This document shows positions 1-7,687 of a stretch of DNA of 64,000 nucleotides, in pieces. The stretch lies in NCBI RefSeq assembly GCF_000701705.1, contig NZ_JNJP01000006.1, positions 62,001 to 126,000 on the forward strand, given 5' to 3'. Numbering within the stretch: the first letter of the stretch is position 1; each line of letters opens with the position of its first letter. The position numbers were made by a program, and so were the translations under genes. Under the pieces are notes generated by a model. That model was not told the origin of the DNA. It did no database searches and saw nothing but the letters and a program-made list of their open reading frames with translations. The stretch comes from Bilophila wadsworthia ATCC 49260. GTDB lineage: Bacteria; Desulfobacterota; Desulfovibrionia; Desulfovibrionales; Desulfovibrionaceae.

Positions 1-714
1 CTAGTCCCTTGCCGTGACGAAAAGGTGTTTGTGAACGATGGTATCGAGATGTTCTTCGACGGCTTTGCGGCAATCTTCAGCGGACTGCCGCTCAAGAGCA
101 TCAATGATGCGCAGGTGGGAAGCGACTGAGAACTGGTGCCACGATGCGTCGCGTAAGTCCGCGGTCCGACCGCCGGCGTACTGCTCGTTCAACAGAGCCA
201 CGGTATTGATGAGCAATCTGTTGCCCGAACACTCTGCCAGGCAGAGGTGGAATTGGGCGTCCAGCTCGCCGTCATCCCCGTCGATGAGTATGCGGCGCTG
301 TTGATCGCAGGCAATGATCTTCAAGCGGTCGAGCTGCTCGGGGGTGCGGCGGAGCGCGGCAAGTTCGGCTACCGCGGGTTCGAGTATCCGGCGATATTCC
401 ATGACTTCGTCAAACAGGTGTCCTTCCGAATCCACCGCCTCAAGAATGGCGCTCCTGAGAGGTTCCATGTCTGGCACTCTGACATATGTGCCGTCGCCAT
501 GACGGCTCTCAAGGAGCCCCCGCTCGGCAAGGGCATGGATGGCCTCACGGACGCTGTTTCGGGAAACGCCAAAGGACTCCGCCAGAGCCCGCTCCGGGGG
601 GAGCTTGTCGCCATCCCGGAAATGGTTCTCGGCCATGAATTGCCGGAGGCGCTCCGAGAGCTTCTGGTAGTGCCGGGGGCGGACGGTGGTAGGCAAGGGT
701 GTCTCTTTGAGCAT
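1..714 (-). CDS. GntR-family regulator, FadR/FCD subfamily
   Basis: This 237-residue protein is a ligand-responsive transcription factor that should bind DNA as a dimer. Residues about 10-80 form the GntR winged helix (PPERALAESFGVSRNSVREA), and residues about 95-225 are an FCD effector domain with conserved helices and His residues (FHLCLAECSGN, HLDTIVHKH). The start at 714 has an AGGAAAGG ribosome site just upstream. A perfect FadR-type operator lies 20-32 bases before the start codon, so self-control is likely. FCD regulators usually sense small organic acids such as lactate, pyruvate or sugar acids; the actual ligand cannot be read from the sequence. No catabolic operon stands directly beside it, so its other targets are unknown. 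Confidence 0.9.
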   Translation of the reverse strand: MLKETPLPTTVRPRHYQKLSERLRQFMAENHFRDGDKLPPERALAESFGVSRNSVREAIHALAERGLLESRHGDGTYVRVPDMEPLRSAILEAVDSEGHLFDEVMEYRRILEPAVAELAALRRTPEQLDRLKIIACDQQRRILIDGDDGELDAQFHLCLAECSGNRLLINTVALLNEQYAGGRTADLRDASWHQFSVASHLRIIDALERQSAEDCRKAVEEHLDTIVHKHLFVTARD

Positions 715-1398
715 CTGAAACCTTTCCTGTTAATTGGTAAGACCAAAATGTCCGATTGTTCTTTTCCTGTCAACCATTTTGAAAGTGTCAAACCAATGTG
801 TTTATGTATAAAGTATATATAAACAATATGTTATTGATAATAAAGTGTGGGTATATTTTTCTGCTTTGTAGAACAGTCGGCACAGTGGAAGGAAAAGGGC
901 TTCTTGGTGGCTTGCAAAGATAAGGCCAAAATACAGCTGATTGGTTGGGTGACTCAAAAAGTGAATTCAATTGGTATGATTTTATGTAATACTTTACGAA
1001 CAATGAGTATATTGCAAAAGACAGAAGAAGGGAGCGTGATGCCGTGACGTGTTTTTTTGTTGTGACGATGTAAGATGGTATAAATTGGTTTGATAGTATT
1101 GTGCACAATATTTTCACTGGGATAGTATGCTTAGTTGGATAGTTTTATGAACTGATGTGAGGTGCTTTCCGGCTTTTGAACCTCTTCAAAAAGACATTAC
1201 CCTGCGATTACAGACCGTTCGTCCTGTGTGACTGGCTTTGCTTATGGCCAAAAGGTCTCAGCTGGAGCCGCGCCTTTTCTTGAAGGGATGAGCTTGCGTT
1301 CATGTGGGCGGGCGCGTAATCTCCTCAAACAATAGTCTATTGATACCTTGCTATAGCCCTTCCCGTTGGGAGGAAGCCGTAGAGGAAAGGAGTGCTCC
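715..1398. other. AT-rich divergent intergenic region
   Basis: This 684-base stretch separates the divergent GntR and PPK2 genes. Besides the perfect operator at 734-746 it has degenerate copies beginning TTGGT near 786-796 (opposite strand), 971 and 1085, each matching most fixed bases of TNGTNNNACNA. A 13-base palindrome CAATAGTCTATTG lies at 1330-1342, upstream of the PPK2 ribosome site. No convincing gene, tRNA or structured RNA was seen; the short open frames here lack ribosome sites and protein-like composition. Confidence 0.5.
734..746. promoter_or_regulatory. Probable GntR/FadR-type operator
   Basis: The bases TTGGTAAGACCAA form a perfect inverted repeat with a 3-base spacer. Positions 735-745 fit the TNGTNNNACNA consensus known for the FadR subfamily of GntR regulators. 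The site lies just upstream of the GntR gene start at 714 and overlaps where its promoter or early leader should be. Autoregulation is an inference from position and consensus. Confidence 0.7.
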
Positions 1399-2892
1399 AT
1401 GTTTGAGTCTGCGGCATTGGGCCGGAGTTATCCGGCAAAGGAATATGCAGCTCTTGAAAACGACCTGCGCATGAAGCTGTTCAAGGCGCAGGGGACCTGC
1501 ATTGAGCACAAACTTCCCGTCTTGATTACCATAGCCGGGGTGGACGGTTCCGGGCGCGGCGCCGTCGCCAATATGCTTTCCGAGTGGATGGACGCCAAGA
1601 CGATCCGAAATCATGTCTTCTGGATGCAGACGGATGAGGAGCGAACCCGCCCTGAAGCATGGCAGTTTTGGAACAAACTGCCTGCCGGAGGCGAAATCGG
1701 GGTCTTCTTGGGTGGTTGGTATGGTGGCACCATCAGGCGTTTTTGTTGCGGAGATATCGGCGAGAGGGAGTTCAATGCGTCGATGGAACGCTGGAGGAGG
1801 CTTGAGCATACGTTGGCGTCATCCGGGACTGTCATCGTCAAGCTCTGGCTTCATCTCGGTAAGAAGGTCCAGAAGGCCCGTTTGAAAGATCGCCTGAAGC
1901 ATCAGGAGATCCACCACTTCACCCCTTATGACAAGAAGAGTGCCGAGAACTATGACGGCCTTGTGAGCGCGGCAGCCAAGGCCATTACTCTGACGGACAG
2001 GGTGGATGCCCCTTGGACCGTCATCGACGCATATGACGGCAATTTCCGTAATGCGTCGGTAGCCCGGGCCATTATTGCGGCGGTTGAAGCGGCGGTCGCC
2101 GTGAAGCGGCAGAATGCGGTCCCAGTGGTTCCAACAAAAGCGAGTGAAGAAGAGATAGGGCAGATTTCCGCTCTGGATGCCATCGATCTTTCCAGGACGT
2201 GCGAACGCGGCGTATACAAGAAGGAATTGGCCGAATTACAATCGGAATTGTACGATTTGACGTATAAAGCCTACAAGAAGGGCATTTCCAGCACGATTCT
2301 TTTTGAAGGCTGGGATGCGGCGGGCAAGGGGGGCGCTATCCGGAGGCTGACGGCGGGCATAGACGCCCGGATTACCCGGGTCATCCCTGTCAGCGCTCCG
2401 ACTGACGAAGAGCTCGCCCATAATTACCTGTGGCGGTTTTGGCGTCACATTCCGCGGGCGGGATTCGTCACGATTTATGATCGCTCATGGTATGGCCGGG
2501 TGTTGGTGGAGCGGGTGGAAAAACTGACGCAGCCGGAGGATTGGAAGCGTGCTTATGCGGAGCTGAATGACTTTGAGGAGCAGCTGCAGGAACATAACAA
2601 TATCCTGCTCAAATTCTGGCTGCACATTTCCCCGGACGAGCAACTGCGGCGGTTCAAGGAGCGGGAAGAGATCCCGTGGAAAAATTATAAGATCACCCCG
2701 GATGACTGGCGCAACAGAGAAAAATGGCCCGCCTATGTGGAAGCCGCCGATGAGATGTTCCTCAGGACAAGTACGGAATACGCGCCGTGGCATATCATTC
2801 CAGCCGAAGACAAAAAATGTGCGCGGCTGGATGTAATACGGATATATCGGGACGCCCTCAGGAAGGCCTTGGAACAGAAAAAGAAGAAATGA
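1399..2892 (+). CDS. Tandem-domain polyphosphate kinase 2 (polyphosphate:AMP phosphotransferase type)
   Basis: This 497-residue protein carries two PPK2 domains in a row, as in the class II enzymes that phosphorylate AMP to ADP with polyphosphate. The C-terminal domain is intact, with Walker A EGWDAAGKGG and the Walker B/lid signature DRSWYGRVLVER. The N-terminal domain is degenerate: its P-loop reads GVDGSGRG, with Arg where the catalytic Lys belongs, and the DRSWYxR block is reduced to GGWYGG. This fits the family pattern in which only the second domain is active. The ATG at 1399 was chosen because GGAAAGGAG precedes it at normal spacing; an upstream in-frame start at 1366 lacks one. A strong terminator follows. 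Confidence 0.9.
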   Translation: MFESAALGRSYPAKEYAALENDLRMKLFKAQGTCIEHKLPVLITIAGVDGSGRGAVANMLSEWMDAKTIRNHVFWMQTDEERTRPEAWQFWNKLPAGGEIGVFLGGWYGGTIRRFCCGDIGEREFNASMERWRRLEHTLASSGTVIVKLWLHLGKKVQKARLKDRLKHQEIHHFTPYDKKSAENYDGLVSAAAKAITLTDRVDAPWTVIDAYDGNFRNASVARAIIAAVEAAVAVKRQNAVPVVPTKASEEEIGQISALDAIDLSRTCERGVYKKELAELQSELYDLTYKAYKKGISSTILFEGWDAAGKGGAIRRLTAGIDARITRVIPVSAPTDEELAHNYLWRFWRHIPRAGFVTIYDRSWYGRVLVERVEKLTQPEDWKRAYAELNDFEEQLQEHNNILLKFWLHISPDEQLRRFKEREEIPWKNYKITPDDWRNREKWPAYVEAADEMFLRTSTEYAPWHIIPAEDKKCARLDVIRIYRDALRKALEQKKKK

Positions 2893-2960
2893 ACCCCGTA
2901 GGCGGATTGTCTCGGGAGTGCCGGAAGGATGAATGGCTCCTGAACCTTCTGATCTAATAG

Positions 2961-3004
2961 AAAAACGCGCCCTCCGTTCCATTAAGAACGGAGGGCGCGT
3001 TTTT
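2961..3004. terminator. Bidirectional intrinsic terminator
   Basis: A perfect 19-base-pair stem (2961-2979 with 2986-3004) has a 6-base loop, a GC core and A/T runs at both ends. It can stop the PPK2 transcript and the converging transcript of the small membrane protein gene. Confidence 0.92.
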
Positions 3005-3024
3005 TAGACTCAAAAGTAAGGCTT

Positions 3025-3081
3025 CATCGCTCCATTGTCCTTGCCTCTATGTAAGGCAAGGCACTGTTATGAGGAGCGATG
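3025..3081. repeat. Nested inverted repeat
   Basis: Two perfect inverted repeats are nested. The outer arms CATCGCTCC/GGAGCGATG (3025-3033 and 3073-3081) enclose the inner arms CCTTGCCT/AGGCAAGG (3039-3046 and 3054-3061). No T-run follows on either strand, so it is not a standard terminator, and one already sits just upstream at 2961-3004. It overlaps the last codons of the small membrane protein gene. It may be an RNA 3' structure, a cruciform or a short mobile-repeat remnant. Confidence 0.6.
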
Positions 3082-3306
3082 TCTGATTTTTTTCTGAACA
3101 AGGAGGTTGACGCCTATGGTCGTCAGAACGGAAAACGTCATCCAAAGCACTCTTCCAAGGGGGGACCATTCACTGAGCGGCGTATACTTCCAGAACAGGA
3201 ATACATCAAACATGAACCAGAATACCGCTGCAAGGGCAAAAACAATCAAAAGAAGAAAAAAGTAAAAGATACGTTTGATGATAAACTCGAATTGGGGAAA
3301 TTCCAT
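3067..3306 (-). CDS. Small two-helix membrane protein, unknown
   Basis: The 79-residue product is strongly hydrophobic, with one predicted membrane helix at about residues 10-35 and another at about 47-67, and a basic C-terminus (QKKIRHRSS). No family was recognised. The ribosome site is weak (GAGAAAACG before the ATG at 3306), so the start is uncertain. The composition is typical of a real membrane peptide and unlike a random shadow frame. The last codons fall in a nested inverted repeat, which is unusual for a coding end. Confidence 0.5.
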   Translation of the reverse strand: MEFPQFEFIIKRIFYFFLLLIVFALAAVFWFMFDVFLFWKYTPLSEWSPLGRVLWMTFSVLTTIGVNLLVQKKIRHRSS

Positions 3307-3660
3307 AGCGTTTTCTCTGAAAAAATACGTTTATGAATGTCTAACTAAATACAACGTCCAGCCTAAAGCCACTTTTCAACAGGCCGGATTGGAAAGAAGG
3401 TCAACATCTGTAAGGCGTTTTCACTCGCAATGCAGTTTGCCCGATAGGCCGTACACACGGCTATATCCCTTCATGGACACTGATCTGTCATATACAGAAT
3501 ACCAGGAACTGTCTAGAAGGTACCATCATTTTTTAGGAAGGAATGGGAACTTTCGAAGGGCAGGAGCGCGCATAGCCAGAACCATTCCGGATAGCGGTTG
3601 CGTCCCTTACGGCATCGCGCTATCACCGTCCGAGCATAAGCCTAGGGAAAGGAGATAAGC
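3307..3660. other. Intergenic region, no gene seen
   Basis: This 354-base stretch lies between the divergent small membrane protein gene and the gene at 3661. A plus-strand open frame crosses it but has no ribosome site and an unconvincing composition. A GGGAAAGGAG ribosome site for the next gene lies at its right end. No RNA gene was recognised. Confidence 0.4.
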
Positions 3661-4101
3661 ATGGACTTCATAAAGGTATACGAGCGGATCAGAGAGCGTG
3701 GCATGGAGGCGGAATGGGGAACCCTGAACAATGGCTTGCCGCAGATCAGCGTGCGGGTTTTGGGGATTACCTTTTTCGTCGTGCCAGATCATTTCCCCGG
3801 GTATGAGAAAGCGGAGAGCGATTTCATCTGCCTCAGGACCTTCATGCCCATGGAAACGGTCAATGTGCGCCACAAAGCGTTCCTTGATGCCGCCTTCAAT
3901 AAAATTGCCAGCAATATCCGAATGGTAAAAATATACAGTGTGGAAAATGATGGTATCCTATACGCCTTTTTTGAGGTACAGGTGCTGAGTACACCCGAGG
4001 ATTTTGCCCAAAGGCTATCCCCGTATGCGAATGAGTGTGTGCGTGCCATCAGAGAGGTGGCGGCATTCGTCAACAGTCATCCTTCGCTTGCGGAGAGTTG
4101 A
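3661..4101 (+). CDS. Conserved-looking hypothetical protein
   Basis: A 146-residue soluble alpha/beta protein without signal peptide or membrane segment. The start is well supported by GGAAAGGAG eight bases upstream, and a strong terminator follows. The alternation of short strands and amphipathic helices (for example SVRVLGITFFVVPDHFPG, then a helix near the C-terminus) loosely resembles YbjN or type III chaperone-like folds, but no motif proves this. It is a single-gene unit with no functional context. Function unknown. Confidence 0.75.
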   Translation: MDFIKVYERIRERGMEAEWGTLNNGLPQISVRVLGITFFVVPDHFPGYEKAESDFICLRTFMPMETVNVRHKAFLDAAFNKIASNIRMVKIYSVENDGILYAFFEVQVLSTPEDFAQRLSPYANECVRAIREVAAFVNSHPSLAES

Positions 4102-4122
4102 GCGAAGCTGTCGCTGACAAAT

Positions 4123-4160
4123 AAAAAGCCCTATCCGGTCATTCTCGGATAGGGCTTTTT
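4123..4160. terminator. Bidirectional intrinsic terminator
   Basis: A 15-base-pair stem AAAAAGCCCTATCCG/CGGATAGGGCTTTTT with an 8-base loop lies between the converging gene at 3661-4101 and the isoaspartyl dipeptidase gene. Confidence 0.92.
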
Positions 4161-4180
4161 TTCAAGTGCGGCACAGCCCT

Positions 4181-5350
4181 TTATTCTTCAAAGGTTCCCT
4201 TTTTGCACAGCGTTCCTTCCCGCATCATGCACTCGCCGCGCGCGATAACGGTATGCAGGGCCAGATCGGGCGCGAGCAACAGGATGTCGGCATCGGCGCC
4301 GACCGCGATATGTCCCTTCCGGGAGAGTGAGAAAGCCTGAGCCACGTTGCGGGTAATGGGGCAAAGCGCTTCGGAGAGCGGCATACCTTCCTTTACACAG
4401 TCAGCAAACTCCGTGTGGAGGCTGCCGAGATCAGAGGCCACAAGCCCGCGGACACTGCCGTCGTCTCCATAACGGGCCGCGCTGCCGTTGCCGTCCGAAC
4501 TCATCAGGATACGTTCCTTGGCGACTCCCTGACGCATGGCTAAAGCGATGGCTTCCGATGGCTTCAGCGTTTCCGGCCCTAGGGTTTGGACGTTCAGGCC
4601 GGAAGAAATATCCATGAAGCCGCCTTTGGCAACCAATTTGGCAGCTTCGGAAAAGGCGAAGGGGCTACGGTTGATGTGCGTGGCGATCAGGTGGCGCCCC
4701 AAGTGCGGCGCGCGTTCCAGCGCGGCGAATACACAGGAAAGCCCTTCCGCCGCCGCGCCGATATGCATGATCAACATGCCGATGAATCCGCGGAGCATCC
4801 CGCCTACGCGGGCTTCCGTGGCAACGGCAAGCAGGGTTTCGGCGGAAACGGGAGCGACTCGGTGGTCCGCAATGGCAATTTTGCCGCCGCGGACCTTTTC
4901 GATAAAGGCAATATCCGAACGGATTGAACCGGTCAGCGTCGGAGAAGGTACAGGATAACCTCCAGACATGATAAAGGAACTGACGCCTTCTTCTTCAAGG
5001 GAGTTCGCTTTGGCGAGTACGGCGTCAACATGCCGGGTTACACCGTCCGTGCCGAGAAGGCCACCGACAGTCGTCACACCCGAGCGGATAAGCTTTGAAA
5101 GCGGAAGGGGAGGGACCTGAGAAGAAAACCCCGCTTCACCGCCTCCTCCGGTAATGTGAACATGCGCATCGATGAATCCGGGAACGGCAAAAAGCCCTTT
5201 GCCATTCATTTCCTGCACCGATCCGAGCCATTCGGGGACGGAAACATTCTGTGCGATGGCGGCAATGCGATCATTGATGATCAGGATATCGTTGGTTCCA
5301 AGGGGGTCGGGAGAAAAAAGGGAGGCATTACGTATAAGAATGGTGGCCAT
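4181..5350 (-). CDS. iadA: Isoaspartyl dipeptidase (beta-aspartyl peptidase)
   Basis: A 389-residue amidohydrolase-superfamily enzyme, close to the 390 residues usual for IadA, which cleaves beta-aspartyl dipeptides released from damaged proteins. The binuclear zinc ligands are visible: H63 and H65 in FIDAHVHITGG, the Lys to be carbamylated in GGKIAIADHR, His in MLIMHIGA and IATHINRS, and Asp in MSSDGNGS. The GFIDAHVH block and the C-terminal GADADILLL strand are typical. The ATG at 5350 has AAAGGAAG before it; a longer frame to 5398 lacks such a site. It lies 71 bases after the NhaC-type gene, with a hairpin in the gap, so they are probably cotranscribed. Confidence 0.9.
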   Translation of the reverse strand: MATILIRNASLFSPDPLGTNDILIINDRIAAIAQNVSVPEWLGSVQEMNGKGLFAVPGFIDAHVHITGGGGEAGFSSQVPPLPLSKLIRSGVTTVGGLLGTDGVTRHVDAVLAKANSLEEEGVSSFIMSGGYPVPSPTLTGSIRSDIAFIEKVRGGKIAIADHRVAPVSAETLLAVATEARVGGMLRGFIGMLIMHIGAAAEGLSCVFAALERAPHLGRHLIATHINRSPFAFSEAAKLVAKGGFMDISSGLNVQTLGPETLKPSEAIALAMRQGVAKERILMSSDGNGSAARYGDDGSVRGLVASDLGSLHTEFADCVKEGMPLSEALCPITRNVAQAFSLSRKGHIAVGADADILLLAPDLALHTVIARGECMMREGTLCKKGTFEE

Positions 5351-5367
5351 GATACTTCCTTTGGGAG

Positions 5368-5396
5368 GAACCGCCGCCCTGGATAGGCGGCGGTTC
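5368..5396. repeat. Intercistronic hairpin before iadA
   Basis: Arms GAACCGCCGCC/GGCGGCGGTTC form a perfect 11-base-pair stem with a 7-base loop in the 71-base gap between the antiporter stop and the iadA start. There is no T-run, so it is more likely an mRNA-stabilising or processing hairpin than a terminator. Confidence 0.6.
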
Positions 5397-5421
5397 AAGG
5401 GATAGGATGCGGGAGGGAGGA

Positions 5422-7212
5422 TTACTCCGCTACGAACTCTTTGTTTTCTTCCGCCATTTCCTCGGGAGTGAACCGGGTCATGTTAATGTTAAAGGCCGCG
5501 TAAAGAATGGACATGAGGGGCGTAAGGTACAGGACGAACGCCCACGGTGCGTAATCCATATACGAGACGCTGAGCATACTCATGGGGAAGAGGGCATTGG
5601 AGGCCCAGGGCACAAGGGGGCCGCCGAGCGTTCCGGCGTCTTCAACGACGCGGGAGCAGTTTTCGGGGCGGTAGCCGCGTTTGCGGAACAGGGGAGCCAT
5701 GACGGTACCGTTCATGACGATGCTGAAGTAGGCGGCGGCCGTCAGCATAAGCGTCCCGTAGCCGATGAACAGCGTGGCGAGTACGAGAGAAAGGCCGGAA
5801 GTCGCACGGCGGGCCACGGGTTCCAGCACGACGTCGATGATGCCGATGTGGCGAAGCATACCGCCAAGCCCGCAGGCAAAAATGACCAGTGCGGCGATGT
5901 CGAGCATACTGGTGATGCCGCCGCGGTTGAGCAGCTTCGCCAACATGGGATTGGCGAAATCAGCTTTGTAGCCGCTCCACATGGAGTTGAAGGCGGTCGT
6001 CAAATCCATACCGGCATACCCTACGGCGATGAGGACGCCGAAAAGCGCGCCGCTGACGATGGCGAGGACCGGGTTGGTCTGGCGGATCAGCAGGCCGAGC
6101 ACCAGCAGCATGGGCAGGGCAGGGATAATGCCGATTTGGAAATGTTCGCTGATCCCGGAGAGGATGGCATTGAGCTGGGACGTATCGGCTACGCCAGAAC
6201 CCTGCTTGAACCCGATGATCGCGTACAGGATAATGGTGATGATATAGGCGGGTGTGATCGTATTCACCATATGGCGGACATGCCGGAGCAACGGAACCCC
6301 GCTGACCGCAGCGGCCATATTGGTGGTATCGGAGAGGGGGGAAAGCTTATCGCCGAAGAACGCACCGCAGATAATGGAGGCCGCGGTAATACCGGGATCA
6401 AAGCCGAGGCCGGCGCCAATCCCCATGATGGCAAGGCCGACCGTTCCGATCGTACCCCATGAAGTCCCTGTCGTAAGTGACGTCACCGAACACAGGATAA
6501 GGCTTGTCACGAGAAACAGGCTGGGGGAAATGATTTGGAGGCCGACATAGATCATCACCGGGACCGTTCCGGCGGAAATCCATGCCCCAATGAGCGCGCC
6601 GACGCACATCAAAATGATAACGGCGCCCATAGCTCTCTGGATGAGCTCATAGGCGCCGACTTCGAGTTCCGTATACGTATAACCCAGACGCCGGGCAAAC
6701 AGGGCACAGACGACCCAGCAAGACATCATGAGCAGGTGAAGTTTCAATTTGAAGAAAATCATCCCGCAGGCAATGATCGTGACGATGGAAAGCAGCGTGA
6801 AAAGGGCGAAGGCAAGTGTCGGTTTTTTATGCGTGGTCACAGTCGGTCTCCCTGTAGTTGCATTGTCGGGTTTGAAAAATCTGGAAGGCTCTTCCTTATT
6901 CCCGCAAGATACAGAGAATCCGATGTCATACTCGTCGTCCCGGCATTCAAAGTCGGAACAACTCCCGAGTCGTACGAGCTGAAGTCTGTTTTTGTCAGGT
7001 TTTCTATAGATAAGGAAAAGATTCGATTGCAGCTGGCATTCCAGATAATCGCTCCATTTGCCGGGCAGCGTGTGCGCCGGCATACCCACCATGAATTCAA
7101 GATCACGCGCCAGAATGGAGAGCAGGTCCTCAACGGTTCGTTTTCGACCCGGATCCTGGCAGACTCTTTTCAAGTCCTCCTTGAAGGTTGGTGTTGCTTC
7201 AATTGTTCTCAT
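5422..7212 (-). CDS. NhaC-family Na+/H+ antiporter in one frame with a YafQ-like toxin domain
   Basis: One uninterrupted frame of 596 codons joins two unrelated parts. Residues 1-90 are a YafQ/RelE-fold toxin domain. About 35 linker residues follow, and residues 125-596 are a complete NhaC-family transporter with roughly 11-12 hydrophobic helices and motifs TTGTSWGTIGTVG and FFGDKLSPLSDTTN. NhaC proteins exchange Na+ and H+ across the inner membrane. A GTG at 6838-6840 preceded by AGGGAG gives a normal-length 472-residue antiporter, so internal initiation is possible and may be the main product. The 7212 start overlaps the antitoxin gene by 14 bases. Whether a fusion protein is made is unknown. 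The antiporter assignment is firm; its exact substrate is not. Confidence 0.8.
   Translation of the reverse strand: MRTIEATPTFKEDLKRVCQDPGRKRTVEDLLSILARDLEFMVGMPAHTLPGKWSDYLECQLQSNLFLIYRKPDKNRLQLVRLGSCSDFECRDDEYDIGFSVSCGNKEEPSRFFKPDNATTGRPTVTTHKKPTLAFALFTLLSIVTIIACGMIFFKLKLHLLMMSCWVVCALFARRLGYTYTELEVGAYELIQRAMGAVIILMCVGALIGAWISAGTVPVMIYVGLQIISPSLFLVTSLILCSVTSLTTGTSWGTIGTVGLAIMGIGAGLGFDPGITAASIICGAFFGDKLSPLSDTTNMAAAVSGVPLLRHVRHMVNTITPAYIITIILYAIIGFKQGSGVADTSQLNAILSGISEHFQIGIIPALPMLLVLGLLIRQTNPVLAIVSGALFGVLIAVGYAGMDLTTAFNSMWSGYKADFANPMLAKLLNRGGITSMLDIAALVIFACGLGGMLRHIGIIDVVLEPVARRATSGLSLVLATLFIGYGTLMLTAAAYFSIVMNGTVMAPLFRKRGYRPENCSRVVEDAGTLGGPLVPWASNALFPMSMLSVSYMDYAPWAFVLYLTPLMSILYAAFNINMTRFTPEEMAEENKEFVAE
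6943..7212 (-). pseudogene. Degenerate YafQ-like toxin domain without its own stop codon
   Basis: Residues 1-90 of the fused frame align by eye with YafQ mRNA interferases (AHTLPGKW, LFLIYRK, LVRLGS), and the gene overlaps a DinJ/RelB antitoxin as in dinJ-yafQ pairs. Of the E. coli catalytic positions, only the His of the DHPL-like block survives (AHTL). H63, D67 and H87 appear as Gln, Asn and Cys (ECQLQSN, GSCSDF). The usual stop after the SHxxLF end is missing and the frame continues into NhaC. It is most likely an inactive toxin or a repurposed regulatory domain. Confidence 0.65.
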
Positions 7213-7462
7213 CGATGCTGGCCATAAGTGCTGTGACAGACTCGAAGGATTCCAGCGTGCCCACGTTCACGTCTTCCATAGCTCGGATTGTGCTTGTGTT
7301 GGGAACCCTGATTTCGAAAGGCAAAGCCTTTTCTGCCGCTACACGAACAAGGAGCAGACGCACAGCATCGGAAAGAGACAGGCCCATGCCGTCCAAGGCG
7401 GCACATGCTTCGCGCTTGAGCTTTTCGTCAACACGGATGTGGACCATTGTCGTACTAGCCAT
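7199..7462 (-). CDS. RelB/DinJ-family antitoxin
   Basis: An 87-residue protein with the ribbon-helix-helix start typical of DinJ/RelB (MVHIRVDEKLKREACAALDG, then LSLSDAVRLLLVRVA) and an acidic C-terminal tail that would wrap a toxin. It should repress its own promoter and neutralise its partner. The ATG at 7462 is preceded by GAGGTGAG; the longer frame to 7552 would run through the promoter and is rejected. Its 3' end overlaps the toxin-like start by 14 bases, implying translational coupling. The partner toxin looks catalytically dead, so the antitoxin may now serve only as a regulator of the antiporter operon. Confidence 0.88.
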   Translation of the reverse strand: MASTTMVHIRVDEKLKREACAALDGMGLSLSDAVRLLLVRVAAEKALPFEIRVPNTSTIRAMEDVNVGTLESFESVTALMASIDENN

Positions 7463-7487
7463 ACTCACCTCGTATCGTATTTGAGTT

Positions 7488-7516
7488 ATAATGCATCTCA
7501 ATTGAGATACTGTCAA
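7488..7516 (-). promoter_or_regulatory. Promoter with palindromic operator for the antitoxin operon
   Basis: Read on the minus strand, TTGACA (7511-7516) is followed after exactly 17 bases by CATTAT (7488-7493). The spacer contains a perfect 14-base palindrome ATCTCAATTGAGAT (7495-7508). It is placed about 25 bases before the antitoxin start at 7462. A palindrome between -35 and -10 is the normal place for a RelB/DinJ-type repressor, so autoregulation is likely. Confidence 0.75.
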
Positions 7517-7629
7517 TCTAACGTCCCGAAAAAAGGGACTGCCCAGAAACATTTCTTGTGTCCGTCTTCCGGATTTTTTATTATACCGTATTTACAGGAT
7601 AATAGTTCTATTTGATCCCATGCGCGCAC

Positions 7630-7659
7630 AAAAAAGAGGGCGGACCCGAGCCCACCCTC
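7630..7659 (-). terminator. Intrinsic terminator after the NhaC gene
   Basis: On the minus strand GAGGGTGGGC pairs with GTCCGCCCTC (two G-U pairs, 4-base loop) and a run of T follows. It ends the transcript of the antiporter gene at 7688-9268, separating it from the toxin-antitoxin operon. Confidence 0.8.
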
Positions 7660-7687
7660 CCATATACCCGATTTTTTACGCGGACTA

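Noticed and set aside
368..390. tRNA T-loop-like sequence GGGTTCGAGTATCC
   Set aside because: Lies inside the GntR coding sequence, has the wrong loop length, and no acceptor or anticodon stem could be found around it.
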